The notes beneath the pieces were generated by a model, which saw only the letters and a program-made list of their open reading frames with translations, searched no databases and was not told the origin of the DNA. From Codonopsis lanceolata (lineage: Eukaryota > Streptophyta > Magnoliopsida > Asterales > Campanulaceae), in contig CM028379.1 of the NCBI GenBank assembly GCA_013146195.2, positions 105,659,226-105,723,225 on the forward strand: a stretch of DNA of 64,000 nt. The letters are read 5' to 3'. Each line of letters starts with the position of its first letter. The first letter of the stretch is position 1. Shown here piece after piece: positions 34,284-45,027 of the stretch. The position numbers and the translations under genes are program-made.

Positions 34284-36127
34284 TATCACGCCCCAAAATC
34301 AAACCCCCAAACCGGAGTCTAAAATTGGGCATGATGGGTTTGTTATTAACACTAAACCACATGTAAACAGAAAAACCAACAACAACGGGAAGAGCAAGAA
34401 GCAATCAGGCTGCGCTACTATATACAACAAACCAAAAGGAATTACTATCCATAATTATACAAACTCCAACCAAACTACATACAACAGGAAGACATCCAAT
34501 CTTCCACCAAAAGAAGGTATAAATAAACAAAGGTAGGTCGACAAGACCCACAACTACCCAAAATAGTAACCACTTGTTCTCCGGTGCTCCTGAACAGCTC
34601 ACGATCACTTCCTTGCCTAGATGTGATCTAAGGAAAACAAATAAACAAACAATGAGATTTAACTCAATAAGGTTCCACTATACTTATGCATGCTATGAAT
34701 GGATGCAACATATCAAGCATGTCATGGTGACAGTTCATATAGAGAGTTTATAACGTGTTATTTAACATTTAAACAATAAACTGTCACATAGGTATATAAA
34801 TACACAATTAAGGATATAAGATTGAGATACATCTCCAATCATTCACTTCTGACCTTATAACTCATTGTTGTTGTAGTTCTCATCATTCGATCACTTTCAA
34901 GAGTATTAGATTATTAACAACCCGGTACCAAGTCGACACAAGACCAAGTCTCTACAACCTCAGCAGTCGTGCCACTAAAGAGTATTACATTCGCTATGGC
35001 CATTAGCGAAAGGTTGGGTCACATAGAGCTCCACACTTGACTCACACTGCCCTTTGTCCCATGTCAAGTCCAGGGTCGCCTTACACTTCCCTATAAGATT
35101 ATTGTCACATAACAAATATCATCAGGTGTTCCAAGTATTGTTCACAAGGATTGTTCCTTTATTAACTATTCAACACTGTAACAAATACAATGAGCTATAA
35201 AGTAAACTCATCAACCACTTAACATTGAGAATTCATGTATTTCATATAAGCTTATTAATCTCAACTCAGTCACAATCATAACTTGTAAACATATTCAAAA
35301 GCAAAGATTATTATCAAATAACCAACAATATAACCAATTAATCACAAATTAACCACAAGTAACAAATTAATTCCACGTATAACGAATATTAACCACGATA
35401 AATAGACTATTCACCGTACAACAATGAACAACCAAAAAGTAGAAATTGGCTCGATTAAATTATGCCAAAATAGATTTAAAGTAACCCACGAGCAAAACCA
35501 TAAGCTTTTCCGGTGTTGGATTGAAGAAATAAGTTTGTATTAGAAATTATATAAAAAAACCCTCTGTATGTTTTCGTTCTCACAGTGTTCTCCCCTGTAT
35601 CTCTTGTACTACGGCTGAATGAAGAATGGGGAAACGATTTATAAAATGGTAAGAGTATTAGTGTGGCAGCACAATTGGGAGTCAATAATTGCGGTCGAGT
35701 CACACGACACAAAGAATGAAGTTTGTGTGAATTGTTTCAACTAATTAAACTAAGGAAGAATGATATAATAATAATATAATATATAATGCATATATCATAC
35801 TAGTATAATAATATTATTATTATACTATGGTATTATTTTAAGATAAAGCTAAACATTGACTAGTCAACATTGTACCAATTAATATAAAATTAGTTCCCAA
35901 ATATTAATAATTCGGTTATTACAATTATATCATTTCGATCAACATAATATTTTAATACTATAAAATAGTTAACGTAACTTAGTTAAATTTATTATAACAT
36001 TAATATTTGTATTATTTAGTACCATATAATTAAGAAAAGTCAATAAAGTATTGTCCAGTCAATTATAATATGCACCAAAGTAGATAATTATGAAATAATT
36101 AAACTTACTAAAATCTCGGGTGTTACA
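34284..36127 (-). mobile_element. Solo LTR, chromovirus-like, TSD GTATC
   Basis: GTATC at 34279-34283 and 36128-36132 flanks a 1,844-bp segment. On minus it starts TGTAACACCCGAGATTTT and ends GGTTTGGGGGTTTGATTTTG then GGGCGTGATA (last CA decayed to TA). Ends and duplication identify a solo LTR of a TGTAACACCC-type gypsy family, different from the one at 22670. It sits in the CT-rich leader upstream of the PMD gene of element A: TCTCTC-rich DNA continues on both sides. The short frames inside (for example minus 35712-35476) are not supported. Confidence 0.8.
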
Positions 36128-36230
36128 GTATCTCTCTCTCTCTCTCTCTCTCTATTTTCTGTTTGTTCAATTTCAATTTGTTGTCATTTGGTGTTTGAAT
36201 AAGTTGGAATTTCATTTTTTTCTTGTTTGC

Positions 36231-36416
36231 AAGAAAGAACCGCTGGGGCACAACGGTTGTTCTATAAAACTATCGCGATTGACCAACGGCAGTCACTACC
36301 GCTAGTGAATCGCTGTAGTTTTATAGAATAACCGCTGGTGAATCGCGGTTCTTTCCTAGTTAAATCGCTGGTCTGTAGCGGTTATATTGTACGAAAACCG
36401 CTATGTTGTAGCGGTT
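36231..36416. repeat. Left hairpin array with ACCGC/GCGGT words, element A
   Basis: GAAAGAACCGC (36233 on) and its complement GCGGTTCTTTC (36343 on) bound an imperfect inverted repeat with arms near 60 bp sharing TTCTATAAAACTA. A second, smaller hairpin follows at about 36395-36416: AACCGCTA, loop TGTTG, TAGCGGTT. A similar array occupies 43984-44220 near the other end of the element. Confidence 0.75.
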
Positions 36417-36776
36417 GTTTTGAATTTTTGTTCAAAAACGTGTTTTTTGAACAAAAGGTATGTGATATGTGTAATATATGTATCTATATATACAATATAC
36501 ATATATAACTTAAGTTTTCATTATTTTTTTGAAATAGAACCAAAAGTAACAGATGTTTGTGTTTTTTTGGAAAAAACATGCTTTTTTTAAAAAAACTTAT
36601 GTAATATACAGATGCATATAGATTTATAGAATTTGTAATTGTTTTTTTTAAGTAGAACCAAAAGTGAGGGATGATTAGTGTTTTTTTTAAACATGTATTT
36701 TTTTTTAAAAAAAAACTTATGTAATAGATGTAATATATTTTTTTGTAATAGATAGAACTCGACGCCGACGAGGGAA

Positions 36777-38551
36777 ATGCCAGCACAAGCAGAGGATCTG
36801 GGTAGAGTACGTAAGAGGGTTGTGACTGTTTCAGAATGTAGGAAAACTGCTCATCAGACACATATATCCACTAATGAGGGGGATGAGGGTGCTCATACGT
36901 GGACCCCCATTCACGGAGATGATAGGAGGAGTCCAGACCCCACCGATATTCAATTTGAGCCTCCTTATAATGCTCCATTGAGGGGGAGAGGGCATTCACC
37001 TATTACGAGAAAGGATGAGGAGATAGAAGCCTTATTAAACATGATGAGTGGCATGAGTGACATGATGGGTGTATGAGTGGTATGGGTAGCCTGGGTGACA
37101 TGGGTGGCATGAGTGGCATGGGTGGCATGTGGCATGGGTGGTGTGGGAGGCGCGAGTGGTAATTCAAGTATGGTACACGGGCGTGGGAAGGGTCCGATGA
37201 ATGTTGATGTATTTACTGCACTACGAGATAGACAACAGTTAGTTGATGAAGAGGAGGAGGAGGTGGAGGATTTGGGTTTTGGTCGACGACAAATAGCGGG
37301 CCGAGCACCTAGTAGAGGTAGAGGCAGAGTAGGAGGTCGTGGTGATGGTGGTGGTGATGACGATGATGATTCAGACGATGAAGCGGATGGGTATGGTTGG
37401 ATGTTGATGGAGCCACATAGAGGTGAACCTGAGAACACATAGTTACTTACTGGATTTTATGGTCATATTGTATCTGCAATATGGAATGACGAGGTAATTT
37501 ATTATATTGACGATGATAGTATTGATTCAAATTTATTAAATTGACTACGTAGTATTGTTTTAATATTGATGAGGGATTATTTCATTATATTTAACATGAT
37601 AGGCCAGTATTGAGTTGTCATACCTCCATAGACCGCCGAACAACATTACCTTGGACTATAGATGATATGGAGGCTATTTAGTGGATCACTCGGAGTAACA
37701 TGGGACACTTGAGGGGTGTGTGTTACAGCACTTGAACATGCTGTTGATATCAGCCTTTGTGGAAAGATGGCAGCCATAAACCAACGGTTTCCACTTACCG
37801 TTCGAGGAGATGACATTGACATTGCACGATGTGCATTACATTTTACAGATCCCAGTGGTCGGGAAACCCATTTTGGCAAGTACCAAGTTAGCTCAGATCA
37901 AGTCATCTCTAGCCATTCTCCTACGCATGGGTACTATTAAGGTGGACAGTGAGGTGAGGGGAAGTGGTATTAGATTTTTGACATTGCAAAAATATTTGGG
38001 TGGCGAGACTGTTGCAGCTCAACCGAGGACGATAGATTATTTGTTGTGGTTGATGGGGACGACGTTGTTCATGGACAAGTTGTTAAACCGGGTAAATGTT
38101 CACTTTCTACTGTATGTGATGGATATCCGTGATATACCCAATCACGCTTGGGGTGCATCGACTTTATCCTTTCTATACCGTCAGCTCGGTATAGCATCGA
38201 GGATTGGTTATATAAAGATAGATGGGTGCTTGTCTCTACTACATGTATAAAAATGAATACTTTGGATACTGTAAAATTTAAATTATTTTATTTGACGCTA
38301 TTTTATTTGACGTTATTTTATGTGATGCTATTTTATTGTAGGTTTGAATCTATGAATACTTTCCTCAATTCAGACCAAGTTATTCAGTGACATGGACCCC
38401 TTAAGAGCCATACGCTAAGAGATGGACCTCTTCTCTCGGTGACAGAAGAAATGATCACGAGACTCTATTGGAGTATTGGAGAGTCCTCGATCGGATGATT
38501 GTTGATACCGTAAGTATTTATCATTTATAAATAATGTATCAAATAAAAGTT

Positions 38552-38619
<68 letters not shown>

Positions 38620-39217
38620 TTTGTTTGTCCAGGTTATTTGGACTCCTTTTACATGTAGGCCATCAAAGGCGATACCGATCAGTTTGTTCTCGGGCATAAT
38701 TCATTGCCGTAAAATTATTGAGCCATGCATGCCCGATTGTTGCTTAAGACAGTTTGGATATATCCAAATGATTCTCGACCATATATTCCAATCGGCGAAG
38801 GTTTATAGAGGTACGAAGCCATTGAAGTACATTTGTGTCCACGATGAGATGCTTCGTAATTTTCAACAATGGGAGCATCATTCTACAAACCCCAAGAGGG
38901 TCGGATCGAGGGTAGCCAACATTCCGTCCGCCACCGTAGATGGTTACGAGCTTTGGTTTCGGGAGCGAACACATTATCGTGTAACGTCGCCAGTTGATGA
39001 TGATGATGATGATAAAACTAAGGTGATGCGGGATCATCAACTATCGTGGATCACTCACGATCGTGTGCAGTCGTCACAAAGGGCATCCCAAAGGCCTTCT
39101 CGTCCATCGAGAGTTGCCGCATATACACATAGATCAGCTGAGGATCGAGTCGAGGCTGTACTTCCTCAGCTTATCGTTCCAGGCGAGATGCACTTGTGGT
39201 CCATGGTACTTATATGA
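36777..39217 (+). pseudogene. PMD gene of element A, four probable exons
   Basis: Exon 1 (about 36777-37493) starts MPAQAEDLGRVRKRV. It has a Met/Gly repeat (37040-37150), an acidic EEEEEVEDLG stretch, an RGRGRVGGRG segment and DDDDDSDDEADG. Exon 2 (about 37602-38247) holds the PMD core: VERWQP, NGFHLPFEEMTLTLHDV, GASTLSFLYRQLG and IKIDGCLSLLH. Exon 3 (about 38341-38508) reads YFPQFRPSYSVTWTPLRAIR. Exon 4 (about 38634-39217) has LFSGIIHC and EPCMPDCCLRQFGYIQMI. GT-AG borders fit 38509/38633 well; the third intron carries a long TA repeat. Breaks are an indel in the Met/Gly repeat (stop at 37074-37076) and an in-frame TAA at 37777-37779. The family match is to MAIN/MAIL-type plant mobile domains, also known from transposons. 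Its molecular role is unknown. Confidence 0.75.
38554..38614. repeat. TA microsatellite in PMD intron
   Basis: About 30 TA units lying between a GTAAGT donor at 38509 and a TTTGTCCAG acceptor ending at 38633. Confidence 0.95.
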
Positions 39218-39407
39218 CTACTGTTGACGAAATTGTTTAACAGTTTGAGGATGTATTGTAATATATTGACAGTTTGTGTGATATAATTTATGGTACTTAG
39301 GTTCTTAAGCCGTTGATGTATTTTATTTGAACTCGGAGTGTGATGTATTTTTTGGATACCATTGTTAGAGAAGTTTATTTCGACTTGTTGTGATGCATTT
39401 ATTTTTA

Positions 39408-39850
39408 AGCCCCTAAACTATTGCAAAAATAACAAATCAACCCCTACTATTTGCAAAAATAACAATTAACCCCCTAAACTTTTACAAAATAACTATTAAG
39501 TCCCTAAACTATTGCAAAATAACAATTAAGCCCCTTCTATTTTCAAAAATAACAATTATTGTGAATGATAAACTTTGTAAAAATAATAATTAACCCCCTA
39601 AACGTTTGAAAAAAAACTGCTAAGCCCCTAAACTATAAAGAATGAACAATTAAGCCCCTACTATTTGCAAAATTAACAATTATAGTGAATGATAAACTTT
39701 ACAAAAATAACAATTAACCCTCGAAACATTTACAAAAAAGAACTGTTAAGCCCCTAAACTCTAAACAATTAATTACCTTAAGCTCCTACTATTTGTAAAA
39801 TTAACAATTATTGCGAATGATAAACTTTGCAAAAATAATAATTAACCATC
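39408..39850. repeat. Minisatellite between the convergent genes of element A
   Basis: About a dozen diverged units of roughly 36-40 bp built from AAGCCCCTAAACTATTGC and AAAAATAACAATTAACCCC words. It fills the space between the PMD stop region and the C-terminal end of the OTU-like gene, where transcripts from both strands would end. Confidence 0.85.
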
Positions 39851-39931
39851 GTAATTAATTAATATTTTACATCACATAAAGTGAAAAATTAATTGTTAAC
39901 CCACACTAAGGTAATTAGTAAATCGATCATG

Positions 39932-40500
39932 TCAGATTGGCAGCCAATGTCGTATCGTTGGGTGACAAGAATCTTCCCACCTCGGAATAATGGGCAGACG
40001 AGGCAGGGGACTTGAAGGCTTCATCCCAAGTGCTACGAAGTAGATTAAATTGACCCACCCAAAGTCAATGCTTGTGGTCCAGGGTTGTGGCGGTTGTCCA
40101 TTAACAGACCGGGCTTGCAATGGCAACCATGTATTGCAAGCAATCGATATATTAGACAAACACGTCACAATCCTCTGATACCGTGTAGCAATCAACCAAT
40201 CGAGCATGCCTAGATTCAACCAATGCTCAGTTGGAACCGAGAAGTATGCCAATTCAGACCTACCAATGATCCTTCAATGTCACCTTCCAAAAAGTTGATG
40301 GTTGAGTAGAAGTCCCAGTAGTCAATAAGTTCCTGCAGCAAGTCATTACACACCTGATCCCATTTTTTCTTCATCGTGATAAATAAGGGGGCAATAACTC
40401 GGAAACCATAATTTCCATCTGCTTGGACATCTATAACACTTGATTTGAAAGTGATCATCAATGGTGGAAGCTGAGAGGCGTATGGAATGGAATTACCCAT
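39932..40500 (-). pseudogene. OTU-protease-like domain with lost catalytic residues
   Basis: The minus strand reads VIDVQADGNYGFRVIAPLF (from about 40446) and then KWDQVCNDLLQELIDY. After a frame change it reads LDWLIATRYQRIVTCLS, TWLPLQ, VNLIYFVALGMKPSSPLP and a closing W-x-W pattern. This follows the OTU-type cysteine protease domain found at the C-terminus of some plant Mutator-like transposases. The usual D-G-N-C-G-F-R has Tyr for the catalytic Cys. The usual N-x-x-H-F-V motif has Tyr for the catalytic His. Both changes are single C/T-type transitions (TGT to TAT, CAC to TAC). It would cleave ubiquitin-like substrates if active; this copy cannot. An RG/KG-rich linker (GGRGKGRGRGRGK, about 40518-40560) precedes it. 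Confidence 0.75.
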
Positions 40501-40689
40501 CGATGATAATGAACTACGTCATTTTCCTCTTCCTCTACCTCTACCTTTACCTCTACCTCCCGATTCTCTTTCTGGTTGGCGATTAGCATGTTCGTAACAT
40601 GTTTAGGTGAAAATAATTATAAACATTAAATCATAAGTCATTTACTATAAAGAAATGTAAAAAGTAATATGACGTAAACATTTAACATT

Positions 40690-40954
40690 TTTAAACTTGA
40701 GAGGTCTCTCTTTGTCGAATTCTTCTTTGGACGCCTTTTCTATCGCACTATTTCTGGTTCAGAAATGTTAGTTGGGGGATGTACAACATCAAAAAACTGT
40801 TTAGCATAGTGATATTGTTGCGATTCAGGAGTCCCGTACATATCTGATAAAAGGTTTTTTTTTATCAAATCAGCCGCAGATTCCCTTGATGTACTCATAT
40901 CTTGAACTCCGTCCATAGACAACGTCTTCCAAAACACATGGATTTGATGGGGTT
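40690..40954 (-). pseudogene. MULE gene of element A: region after SWIM finger
   Basis: Minus frame 40937-40740 reads FWKTLSMDG, DMSTSRESAADLIKKN and PTNISEPEIVR. It is followed by a basic KRRPKKNSTKRD segment (to about 40700) that resembles a nuclear-localisation or DNA-binding patch. It continues directly from the SWIM part across the solo LTR: with one copy of the GGGTT duplication, the codons join in frame. A probable intron (about 40590-40680) separates it from the RG-rich linker and OTU-like domain. Confidence 0.7.
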
Positions 40955-42214
40955 TGATAGACGTATTTTATACATCTTTATTGGGTACTTTTATAATTTA
41001 GAAATAACAATTCTACGAGGCTTTTGGCTACTAATATGTGTTTTTGAGCTATATTGTGAGTTTCAAGATTTTAGATGAAATTATGAGATTTACAAGGCTT
41101 TTATTGAAGATTTCGAGGAAGGGTGCAAAGTGAAAATAATGAAAAGAAGGTTTAATTGAAGTCTGAAACCCCTTGCAGATGCAAGGGTATGAGACCTTGC
41201 CCCCGTAAGGTCTCCAGCGATGCAACCTCAGCCGGAATAGGGCCTTGCGGCCACATTCTATGAAGACCTTGCCCCCGCAAGGTGTCCCGTAGCCACCCTT
41301 ACGGGAATTTCACCTGGATTGAATCTCTCATTCACCTCAAACACCATGGTATATATAGAAGACTGTAGCTAAAGCCAAAGGACGTCCAAGACAGTCCAAG
41401 AACACCCAGAAACATTCGGAAATAGTTTGTAATACATAGTTTAGTAGTTGTAATTATAGTTTGAAGATCGATTCATGTATTCTTTCATTCCACTGATTGG
41501 CTCATCTTCAAGGATGAACTAATTGTTCATTAATCTAGGAATTGTAAGGTAACTTGTATCGAATCTATGGCTCAATATATTTTTATTCATTCAATTCCTT
41601 GTTGTTCATGATGTTTATCAACCTCTTTACTGTCTAGCTTTGACCAAATGAATGGAATCGCAAGTAGTAAAGACTTAGAGGTACGGATAGCTACACAACC
41701 AAATGCATATGTTGTACACTGGCTCACCATCGTGATAAATTGACCTTATCGATACACGAGAGTGACAAGTTAGGGTCAGATTCATATATATGATCCTAAG
41801 TGGCGGATAGGAATTTCATATGTTCTTGTTCTTAGGATATAGATTGGATGAATTATGTAGGATGGAGACTGAATTATAATTTGACAATCTATATCAATCT
41901 TTTGTGAACGAACCCAAGGTATTGATTGATACTTTATTAAAAAGAGCAATAAAGTAGATACAAGTGAATCCCCAATCCTAGATTTCCCTCCTCCATAAGA
42001 TCTTCATAACTGTGATTGCTTCTTAGACTATTGATTAGATTTCCTGTTTTAGTAGAATAAATTAGATTAAATAAAATAAAAACCCCCTTAGTTTAATTGC
42101 TACCGATTTACTTGCTACCTGAATTCTTCTTATCTCTATGGTTCGACCCTTGCTTCCCAAACTATTCTGCAATAGTTTTGTGCACTTGCAAGGTATAAAT
42201 TTAAGACACGATCA
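40955..42214 (+). mobile_element. Solo LTR, TGATAG...CGATCA, TSD GGGTT
   Basis: GGGTT at 40950-40954 and 42215-42219 exactly flanks a 1,260-bp LTR starting TGATAGACG and ending CGATCA. It is homologous over its length to the LTR at 9089-10360 (opposite strand), including ACGAGGCTTTTGGCTACT, paired ACCTTGC/GCAAGGT words and TGGTTCGACCCTTGCTTCCC. No internal region or primer-binding site remains, so it is a solo LTR. It interrupts the transposase gene of element A. Confidence 0.93.
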
Positions 42215-43862
42215 GGGTTCAATCGGGACACATGTCTTTTCCATGTGCCACATTTCACAACTACATGGTAAAGCATAACTTGTCCTTAACAAATACCCGC
42301 ACTATTTAGAATCACCCTCAACTGGATTCTTTATATATTGTGTCGAATTTCATTCGTATTGTAGCAACTCAAGGGCATGAGAAGATACCTTAAATCTCAA
42401 TCGATGGAGAAGAAAATTTGAGGATATCAAATGATGGGCTACATTCAAAGACCTTTCAAATAGAGTCAAGATATCATTGAACTGAAGCTCGATAGCATTG
42501 TGGATTTGATCGAAACCCCCAGCTGACGTGCATAACCATCTCTTCATCTGGGAATGTGCACTCTCAACTTTGTAACATATTTCACAGTTACAAAAAAATT
42601 ACATAATGTTCATAAACAATAAATATATTGCATTCATAAACATATAAGTTTTACCTATTTGTCGTTTGATTGCCGAAATGCATGTATTGTTTGGTCCAAG
42701 CACAAACAAATCTATCCTTATAGGGCTCCAACCAAGTCGAATTAACATATCGAACAACTGCCTGAATGTTTGCCCACGACTCCTCCACCTCTCGACAATG
42801 TTTGAAGTATTCTTCCTCAGTGTTGGACTCAATTATATCCATCCACCTCTTCATAAATATTGCAACATAACTTCCCTTCCCAACATGTTCCTTACATACT
42901 TCTCGACATCCTTCGCTATGTGTTTTTTACACAACATATGCTGAGACATTGGAAAGTAATCTCGTATTGCATTCATGAGAGCCAACTCCCTATCCGTGAC
43001 AATGACATCCGTGGGTGAATATGAACTAATAAAGCATGCAACTGTTGTAATGCCCAAACAAATGTTTCACTTTTCTCATTCTTCAAGAATGCAAATACAA
43101 CATGAAAATTCTTCCCCACAGATGTAACTCCAATGATTTCCAATAACGGCAAATCATCTTTATTAGTCTTGTATGTTGAATCTATAATGAGAACATACGA
43201 AAATAAGGCCAACATCTCTTCAGCCTTCAGATGAACAAACATAACATCAGTCAATACATCTTTGTTTTTTTGGGCAAGTCTCTTTGACCTGAACCAGAAA
43301 ATATATTCACGTCGACTCATCTCATCTAAAAAATACTTTATTTTTGATTTATTTCCAATTTTCTTATTTCTTATACATATCAAAGCATTCTCTACATGCT
43401 TTCTCGAACTTATGTTATCAGGATTTTCCTTTTTAAATATATTTAATATCTATTTCGGCTTCACATTAGCACTATAAAGTTGATCAACCCTTTCAATCTC
43501 AGCCTTTGTCAACTTCGATGCAGAAGTACTGTGCCATTTTCCTCCCATTGAAAGTGGATGGTTGTGAGCATTGCTAAACTCGCTAACTGTCTCCAACCAT
43601 CATCTTTTACTTCCGGCAAATACACTTCAAATTTACACAAAAGCTTCTTTGAACCATTTTTCTTTACATCTTTTAAATCTTTTTTACCATCATACCAAGG
43701 TTTTTCACCATTCTCACACCTCAACCAAACTTTACAAGTGTTATCAAATTTAGTTTTACTTCTAGACACGTAAAAGTACATATCCTTGGCACGTCTGGTA
43801 TTTCTAACCTATTTTTCTGCTACTTCTCGATCAATGAATTTTTCATCTGTTACTAAAAATGA
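42215..43862 (-). pseudogene. MULE transposase with FAR1-like, DDE and SWIM parts
   Basis: Minus-strand order: a FAR1-like N-terminal zinc region (43862-43500; KVWLRCENGEKPWY, then HNHPLSMGGKWH); a linker (IERVDQLYSANVKPKQ); and the MULE catalytic core. First catalytic Asp: YVLIIDSTYKTNKDDLPLLE near 43190. Second: DVIVTDREL near 42990. Glu: VESAHSQMKRW near 42550, reached across a GT-AG intron (about 42562-42653). A SWIM-like finger (ALPCSCEMWHMEKTC) ends at 42222, next to the solo LTR. Two frameshifts (near 43030 and 42855) break the frame, yet the DDE triad is intact. The enzyme would cut at the element's inverted repeats and move it. It is the better preserved of the two transposase copies here. 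Confidence 0.85.
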
Positions 43863-43983
43863 GATACATCCGAAAATAAATTATTCTTGTTTTCAAACTG
43901 GTAGTTCTATTAACAAATAACAATAAAATCATATTATTAATTAATAAGATAAAAAACAAATTTCCAGCAAAATCAACCAAAGA

Positions 43984-44220
43984 GCCGCTACAAAGTAGCA
44001 GTTATATTGATATATAGCCGCTACTGTGTAGCGGTAATAATTCAATACATCCGCTATAAACAAGCGGACCTATTTAATTACATCCGCTTTTTTAAAAACG
44101 AATGTTAACCTAAAGATCCGCTACGTGGTTGCGGTTGTTTTATGAAAAAGTTCTTGGTAAATAGCGGTAGTTAGGCTAAACATCCGATGTGCCCTAGCGG
44201 ATGTTTAGGCCAGTTACGGA
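43984..44220. repeat. Right hairpin array with CCGCTA/TAGCGG words, element A
   Basis: At least five short imperfect hairpins in a row: CCGCTACAAAGTAGC, CCGCTACTGTGTAGCGG, CCGCTATAAACAAGCGG, CCGCTACGTGGTTGCGG and CATCCGATG..TAGCGGATG. They are spaced about 40-60 bp apart. It mirrors the array at 36231-36416, at a similar distance (about 0.8-0.9 kb) from the element end once the 1.8-kb LTR is discounted. Confidence 0.75.
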
Positions 44221-44439
44221 TTTTTAAATTTTTTTTTAGTGAAAATACATTCAAAAATCAACATTTACCTCAAAATAATCATCTTTGTTAGCATTTTGAT
44301 CTTCATTAGGATTACAATCATAACCCATTATGAGTTGGGTGGAAGGTTTGGAGAGTTTTTGTTTTTTAAAGATGATTACAATCATAACTCATTTTGTTTT
44401 TTTAAAATGAGCAGCAAGTACTGGGAGGGTGGTGGTTGG

Positions 44440-45011
44440 TTGGGGGAGTAAATGAATGTGTTTAATAGTTAGTATAGTTTAAAATGTGTAAAGGGGTAAG
44501 TATGTATTTTTACACATTAAATGTTGTTACGTTTAGTAAAATAGGCGTTACGTTAAGGGTCTCTCAATTTTAAATCAATTATAAAGGTATGCAAAATATT
44601 TCAAATTTTACGATACTATTTCATACTATGATTTTACTATTTGATCAATTTTTACAATTACATCTTGTTGATTTTACTGTTTATTTTTTCCATAACCAAA
44701 TAATACATATTTACTCAAACATTGGTAGACAAAAAATGTCATTTTGATATTTTTTTATTATACAATATAAATTTAGTCGTAAGATTAATTAATAAAGCCT
44801 TAACAAAAAGTAAAAAAAATAATGTAATAGAATAACAATGTTATTTATTAATTTTTGAACTAAAAATAATGTTAAAAGGTAATTAGGAAAGTAACTTGGT
44901 TAGTCAAGTTAAAATGAACAAATACTTCAAGGGTAATTTTGTCCAAACATGTACTTATTTGATGCACTAATTAAGGATGTAGTGGATTAAGCAAAACTTG
45001 TAGTGAAAATA
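44440..45011 (-). repeat. Right terminal inverted repeat, element A
   Basis: Inverted partner of 33459-34085. Its outermost bases on the complement are CACTACAAGTTTTGC. Confidence 0.75.
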
Positions 45012-45027
45012 GTCTTGAAAGACCAGT

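Larger units (their letters stand above)
33459..45011. mobile_element. Mutator-like element A: PMD gene and MULE-OTU gene
   Basis: Long terminal inverted repeats bound the element. The left one runs inward from 33459 (CCACTACAATTTTTGC, CTTATCCACTACAT, TAAATACATGTTTAGAC). It matches the complement of the right end from 45011 (CACTACAAGTTTTGC, TTAATCCACTACAT, TAAGTACATGTTTGGAC). Homology runs on for about 0.57-0.63 kb, to about 34085 and 44440. Inside, a PMD gene on plus (36777-39217) converges on a MULE transposase with SWIM and OTU-like domains on minus (43862-39932). Two solo LTRs are later insertions; without them the element is about 8.4 kb. No convincing 9-bp target duplication was found outside the repeats. 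Confidence 0.75.

Noticed and set aside
33446..45021. A 9-bp target duplication around element A
   Set aside because: GAGAGAAAC on the left and GTCTTGAAAG on the right share only a few bases, which is not convincing.
33440..45025. CACTA superfamily for element A, because its ends include CACTACAA
   Set aside because: The inverted repeats run about 0.6 kb, the enzyme is a MULE transposase, and no matching 3-bp duplication was found (TTC versus AAA).
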